From Pelomonas sp. Root1217 (GTDB taxonomy: Bacteria > Pseudomonadota > Gammaproteobacteria > Burkholderiales > Burkholderiaceae_C): 64,000 nucleotides of DNA. The stretch's first letter is position 1. Every line of letters begins with the position of its first letter. Shown here one piece after another: positions 60,688 to 64,000 of this stretch. A program made the translations under genes and the position numbers. The notes beneath the pieces are model-generated. The model was not told the origin of the DNA, did not search any database, and saw only the letters and a list, made by a program, of their open reading frames with translations. The stretch is taken from contig NZ_LMDC01000028.1 in assembly GCF_001425705.1 (NCBI RefSeq), forward strand, positions 1,123,119 to 1,187,118, written 5' to 3'.

Positions 60688-61455
60688 TCAGTAGTACGTC
60701 GAGGCCAGCCCGCCGTCGACCGGCAGGTTGATGCCGCTGACCCAGCGCGACTCATCCGCGCACAGGAAGGCGACGACTGGCGCGACCTCGTCGGCCAGCG
60801 CGGGGCGCTTCATGCGGTGGGAGTCCTTCTGCACGCGCTCCTCGCCGAGCATCTGCACGAAGTCGCCCAGGATGGGCGTCAGCACGGGGCCGGGCGCGAC
60901 GCAGTTCATGCGCACGCCGTTGTTGAGGAACCATTTCTGCGACTGCGTCAGGGTCCAGACGATCAGCGCCTCCTTGAAGTACTGGTAGCAGGTCTCCTGC
61001 GCCACCGGCTTCTTCGCGAGGAAGGCCAGGCCGGCCTCGAAGGTGGGCGTCTCGGCCAGAGCCTTGTGTAGGTCCAGCCGCGCCGGCCATTCGGCGCCCA
61101 GGATGGAGGCGATGTTGACGATGGCGCCGCCCTGGGGGAGCCGCTCGATGGCGCGCGTGCAGAGGTGGCGGAGGCCCAGGTAGTTGACGCGGGCCACCAG
61201 GTCCACCGGCGCCGTGCCGGGCACGCCGGCGATGTTGCACAGCGCATCGAAGCGTTCGGGCAGCTGCTTGAAGGCGGCGTCGACGGCGGCCTGCTCGGAC
61301 AGGTCGGCCTTGATGAAGCCGTCCAGCGTCAGCAGCGGCTCGTTGCGGTCCACGCCGATGACGCGGGCGCCCTTGAGGCGCAGGAAGCGCGCCGTCTCGG
61401 CGCCGATACCGGAGCTGGCGCCGGTGATGACGATGGTCTTGCCTTGGAAGTTCAT
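60688..61455 (-). CDS. SDR-family coniferyl-alcohol-dehydrogenase-like protein
   Basis: 255 residues, short-chain dehydrogenase. NAD motif VITGASSGIGAETARFL (about 9-25), the NIAG block (about 73), catalytic Ser in NIASILGAEWP and the YxxxK pair in CYQYFKEALI (about 157-166). The region between Ser and Tyr is longer than in common SDRs, as in the CalA/coniferyl-alcohol dehydrogenase and related 3-alpha-HSD group. It likely oxidises an aromatic or terpenoid alcohol to the aldehyde handled by the upstream aldehyde dehydrogenase. The specific substrate is inferred. Confidence 0.83.
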   Translation of the reverse strand: MNFQGKTIVITGASSGIGAETARFLRLKGARVIGVDRNEPLLTLDGFIKADLSEQAAVDAAFKQLPERFDALCNIAGVPGTAPVDLVARVNYLGLRHLCTRAIERLPQGGAIVNIASILGAEWPARLDLHKALAETPTFEAGLAFLAKKPVAQETCYQYFKEALIVWTLTQSQKWFLNNGVRMNCVAPGPVLTPILGDFVQMLGEERVQKDSHRMKRPALADEVAPVVAFLCADESRWVSGINLPVDGGLASTYY

Positions 61456-61483
61456 GCTTGTCTCCTGATGGTTTGTTGTGGGT

Positions 61484-62947
61484 TCAGAAGGGGAACTGGG
61501 GGGGCGTTTCCTTGACGGTCAGCCACTGCCAGGTGCTGAACTGCTCCCAGTCCCCAGGGCCGCCATGCGAGTTGCCGTTGCCGGCGATGCCGGGGCCACC
61601 GAAGGGGTTGACGGCGTCGTCGTTGACGGTCTGGTCGTTGATGTGGACCATGCCGGCGCGCAGCTGGTTGCCGATGGCCAATGCGCGACCGACCGATTTG
61701 GAGATCACGCCGGCCGCCAGGCCGCCATGGCCGGTGTTGGCCAGGGCCACGGCTTCCTCGTCGGTCTTGAAGGTGACGAGGTTGACGACCGGGCCGAAGG
61801 TCTCGTCGTCGAAGGTCGGCATGCCGGGCTTGACGCCGCCCAGCACGGTGGGCTTGTAGAAAAGACGGTCATAGCTGCCACCGGCCAGCAGCTGGGCGCC
61901 GGCCTGGACACTGGCCTGCACGGCGGCGTGTACGCGGTCGCGCTGGCGCTCGTCGATCAGGGGCCCCAGGGCGACCTGGCCGGTGGCACCGTCGCCCACC
62001 GGCAGGTGCTGAGCCTTGGCGACGAGGCGCTCGGTGATGGCCGGCGCGATGGACTCATGCACCAGCACGCGGTTGCTGGCCATGCAGATCTGGCCCTGGT
62101 GTAGCCAGGCGCCCCAGGCAATGTTGCTGGCGGCAAGGTCGAGGTCGGCGTCGTCGAGCACGACGAGGGCATTGCTGCCGCCGAGTTCCAGCGAGACCTT
62201 CTTCAGGTGCCGGCCGGCCAGCTCACCGATCCGGCGGCCCACGCCGGCCGAGCCGGTGAAGGAGATCATCGCGACGGCCGGGTCGGTCACCAGCGCCTCG
62301 CCCACGTCGGCACCGCCGGGCAGCACATGCAGCAGGCCCGCGGGCAGGCCGGCAGCCTCGAAGACCTGGGCGATCATGAAACCGCCGCTGACCGGCGTGC
62401 GCGGGTCAGGCTTGATGATGACGGCGTTGCCGGCGGCCAGCGCCGGGGCGACGACGCGCAGCGTCAGGATGAGCGGGAAGTTGAACGGCGAGATGACGCC
62501 GACGACGCCCAGCGGCACGCGCCGGGCGATGGACATGCGGCCCGGCGTGCTCGGCAAGACCTGGCCCTGCGATTGCAGCGGCATGGCGGCGGCGATCTGG
62601 CAGAAGGCAATCGCCTCGCGCAGCTCGTGCTGGCCCTTGGGCAGGATGGCGCCGCTCTCGCGGGTGACGAAGAGCGCCAGCTCGTCGAAGTGCTGCTGGA
62701 AGAGCTGGGCGGCGCGCAGGAACACGCCAGCGCGCTCACGCGGCGGCAGCGCGGCCCAGGCGGCTTGGGCGGCGGTGGCCGCAGCGGTGGCGGGTGCCAC
62801 GTCGGCAGCCACGGCGCGGCCGGTGCGCACCAGCACGGCGCCCGTCGCGGGTTCGATCACATCGGCAGCCTGCGAGGCGGCGCGCCAGCCGCTGCTGTAG
62901 AGGTGTTCACGCCACAGGGTGGGGTCGAGTAGGGGCTGAGTGCTCAT
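61484..62947 (-). CDS. Aromatic aldehyde dehydrogenase (benzaldehyde/vanillin/coniferyl type)
   Basis: 487 residues, ALDH superfamily. Cofactor block VISPFNFPLILTLRVVAPALAAGN (about 150-173), Glu in LELGGSNALVVLDDADLD and Cys in HQGQICMASNRVLVHE. The closest memory match is benzaldehyde/vanillin-type dehydrogenases (XylC, CalB-like). First gene of the minus-strand operon, 28 bases before the SDR gene. ATG at 62947 is chosen; the longer frame to 63139 crosses the promoter. Transcription probably starts near 62998 from the sigma-54 promoter at 63010-63025. Confidence 0.86.
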   Translation of the reverse strand: MSTQPLLDPTLWREHLYSSGWRAASQAADVIEPATGAVLVRTGRAVAADVAPATAAATAAQAAWAALPPRERAGVFLRAAQLFQQHFDELALFVTRESGAILPKGQHELREAIAFCQIAAAMPLQSQGQVLPSTPGRMSIARRVPLGVVGVISPFNFPLILTLRVVAPALAAGNAVIIKPDPRTPVSGGFMIAQVFEAAGLPAGLLHVLPGGADVGEALVTDPAVAMISFTGSAGVGRRIGELAGRHLKKVSLELGGSNALVVLDDADLDLAASNIAWGAWLHQGQICMASNRVLVHESIAPAITERLVAKAQHLPVGDGATGQVALGPLIDERQRDRVHAAVQASVQAGAQLLAGGSYDRLFYKPTVLGGVKPGMPTFDDETFGPVVNLVTFKTDEEAVALANTGHGGLAAGVISKSVGRALAIGNQLRAGMVHINDQTVNDDAVNPFGGPGIAGNGNSHGGPGDWEQFSTWQWLTVKETPPQFPF

Positions 62948-63009
62948 GGCGGGGCTGCTGAGGTGGGTTGCGAAAAGCGCGAACTCGGTGCTCGCTTGCC
63001 CTGATGCAG

Positions 63010-63025
63010 TGCAACGCCTGTGCCA
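63010..63025 (-). promoter_or_regulatory. Sigma-54 (-24/-12) promoter of the aldehyde dehydrogenase operon
   Basis: On the minus strand the sequence reads TGGCACAGGCGTTGCA, matching TGGCACR-N4-TTGCW with the GG and GC doublets exactly ten bases apart. It is 62 bases upstream of the aldehyde dehydrogenase start codon, and the divergent gene encodes an N-terminal domain typical of sigma-54 activators. Confidence 0.8.
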
Positions 63026-63171
63026 TGCCCTGCCATGCACCGCGCCAGCCCTGCCCACGGCCACGCCACGGCGGATCGTTTTCAGAGTGAAGGACCCACC
63101 TCGCCCTGGGACTTTCCCTGGCCCCGATGTAGAGGCCACCGTCGCGGGTTATCCCTGGACCTGGATATTTA

Positions 63172-63189
63172 TGAATTGAAAACAATTCA
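63172..63189. promoter_or_regulatory. Palindrome, candidate upstream activating site
   Basis: TGAATTG-AAAA-CAATTCA, perfect seven-base arms, about 150 bases upstream of the sigma-54 promoter, the usual distance for XylR/DmpR-type activator sites. It also lies 41 bases before the activator gene start, so it could mediate autoregulation. A partial half site (TCAATTCA) occurs at about 63215-63222. Confidence 0.65.
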
Positions 63190-63229
63190 AGGACTCGACG
63201 GCCCGCCGTGTTGCTCAATTCATCACTAC

Positions 63230-64000
63230 ATGACCAAATCGCCCCGCATCTCCCTGGCCGAGGTGGCCCGCCAGACCGGCACCATGTTGAAGCGCGGCGA
63301 CAGCAAGCACTTCGTGCAGGACCAGGCGCCCACGATGGGCGACCTGACCGAGTCGCTGTTCTTCTCGCCGGGCGATGGCCGCATCTGGCTGAACGATCAG
63401 CGCATGCTGCTGCTGCACAGCTCCTCCGTCGGGCATCTGCGCCGCGAACTGATCGACACCCTTGGCATGGAGCGCGCCCGCGGCCTGCTGACGCGCGCCG
63501 GCTATGTCTCGGGCGCCCGCGACGCCCAGCTCGTGCGCGAGCGCTGGCCCAATGCCGACGCGGCCACCGTCTTCATGGCCGGCACGCGGCTGCATGCGCT
63601 CGAAGGCGTCGTCAAGGTGACGCCGCTGGCCTTCGATTTCGACATCAACCGAGGCACCTACGAGGGCGAGTTCCTGTGGGAGCACTCCAGCGAGGACGAC
63701 GAGCACATCAGCGCCTACGGCGTCGGCACCGAGGTGGCCTGCTGGTCGCAGGTCGGCTATGCCACCGGCTATGTGACCAGCCTGTTCGGCCAGCTAGTCA
63801 TCTTTCGCGAGGTCGACTGCCGCTCCATGGGTGCCAGCGTCTGCCGAGTCGTCGGCCGTCACGCGGCCGCCTGGGGTGACATCAGCGAAGACCTGAGTTA
63901 CCTGGAAGCCAAGGAATTCCGCCGCCTGAGCGCCAGCGAGCCCGCAGCCGCCGAGGCGCCGACGGCGGCCACACCCGCCGCCGCCGAAGAACAGCCCGGC
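63230..64000 (+). CDS. XylR/DmpR-type sigma-54 activator (partial, N-terminal part)
   Basis: 257 codons are visible and the gene runs off the window end without a stop. Residues about 30-130 match the XylR_N effector-binding domain (FFSPGDGRIWLNDQRMLLLH; LGMERARGLLTRAGYVSGARDA). About 140-215 is a V4R-like segment with its conserved pattern (GTYEGEFLWEHSSEDDEH; VGYATGYVTSLFG; CRSMGASVCRVVG). An Ala/Pro/Glu linker begins at about 235. The AAA+ and helix-turn-helix domains should follow outside. It is divergent from the operon it presumably activates from the palindrome at 63172-63189. Effectors of this class are small aromatics. Confidence 0.86.
   Translation, partial: MTKSPRISLAEVARQTGTMLKRGDSKHFVQDQAPTMGDLTESLFFSPGDGRIWLNDQRMLLLHSSSVGHLRRELIDTLGMERARGLLTRAGYVSGARDAQLVRERWPNADAATVFMAGTRLHALEGVVKVTPLAFDFDINRGTYEGEFLWEHSSEDDEHISAYGVGTEVACWSQVGYATGYVTSLFGQLVIFREVDCRSMGASVCRVVGRHAAAWGDISEDLSYLEAKEFRRLSASEPAAAEAPTAATPAAAEEQPG

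Overview
The window looks like chromosomal DNA from a GC-rich betaproteobacterium of the order Burkholderiales, most likely a Roseateles/Mitsuaria/Pelomonas-type genus. The basis is the very high GC at third codon positions, the order thrS-infC-rpmI-rplT-pheS-pheT-ihfA-merR-tRNA-Pro, an infC gene starting with ATC, and the mix of aromatic-acid pathways. The genus is inference. Apart from short dispersed repeats, I see no intact mobile element, rRNA, CRISPR array or origin.

Layout. (1) 1-9.9 kb: a GPH-type sugar symporter, a BaiN-like flavoprotein, a PEP-CTERM surface protein, the RNA-binding protein Tex, a TonB-dependent receptor and a patatin-like hydrolase. (2) 9.9-18.1 kb: the translation block thrS, infC, rpmI, rplT, pheS, pheT, ihfA, a MerR regulator and tRNA-Pro(GGG). 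thrS is preceded by an apparent transcription attenuator: a 12-codon peptide with seven threonine codons, then mutually exclusive hairpins and a terminator. (3) 18.1-20.7 kb: a possible scar of an integrated element behind the tRNA and a short UvrA-like ATPase. (4) 20.6-31.8 kb: pobR/pobA (4-hydroxybenzoate to protocatechuate), a LysR regulator, and a protocatechuate 4,5-cleavage operon (ModA-like protein, AAHS transporter, ligJ, ligK, ligI, ligA, ligB, ligC, aldo/keto reductase). No 4-oxalomesaconate isomerase (LigU) gene is visible. (5) 32.0-41.6 kb: an AraC regulator facing a minus-strand block of GMC alcohol oxidoreductase, aldehyde dehydrogenase, SphA-type outer-membrane protein and a branched-chain-type ABC importer. 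This looks like uptake and oxidation of an alcohol or aldehyde.

(6) 42.0-48.9 kb: an IclR regulator divergent from a homogentisate operon: MBL-fold protein with an altered metal motif, FAD hydroxylase, small DUF2783 protein, hmgA, fahA, MarR regulator. The flavoprotein plus small-protein pair fits a 3-hydroxyphenylacetate 6-hydroxylase feeding homogentisate. (7) 48.9-54.0 kb, minus strand: GH27 glycosidase, HSL-type esterase, and an orphan substrate-binding protein translationally coupled to a chemoreceptor. (8) 54.0-64.0 kb: a minus-strand operon of aldehyde dehydrogenase, coniferyl-alcohol-dehydrogenase-like SDR, DUF1302 barrel, DUF1329 periplasmic protein, YCF48/Asp-box propeller and RND/MMPL exporter. 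It is preceded by a near-consensus sigma-54 promoter and an upstream palindrome, and is divergent from a XylR/DmpR-type activator gene cut off by the window end.

The most interesting items are the thrS attenuator, the sigma-54-controlled envelope transport/oxidation operon, the signal-less ModA-like protein of the lig operon, and two inverted-repeat elements built from an 8-base CACAGAGG unit, one of which supplies the 3' end of a coding sequence.
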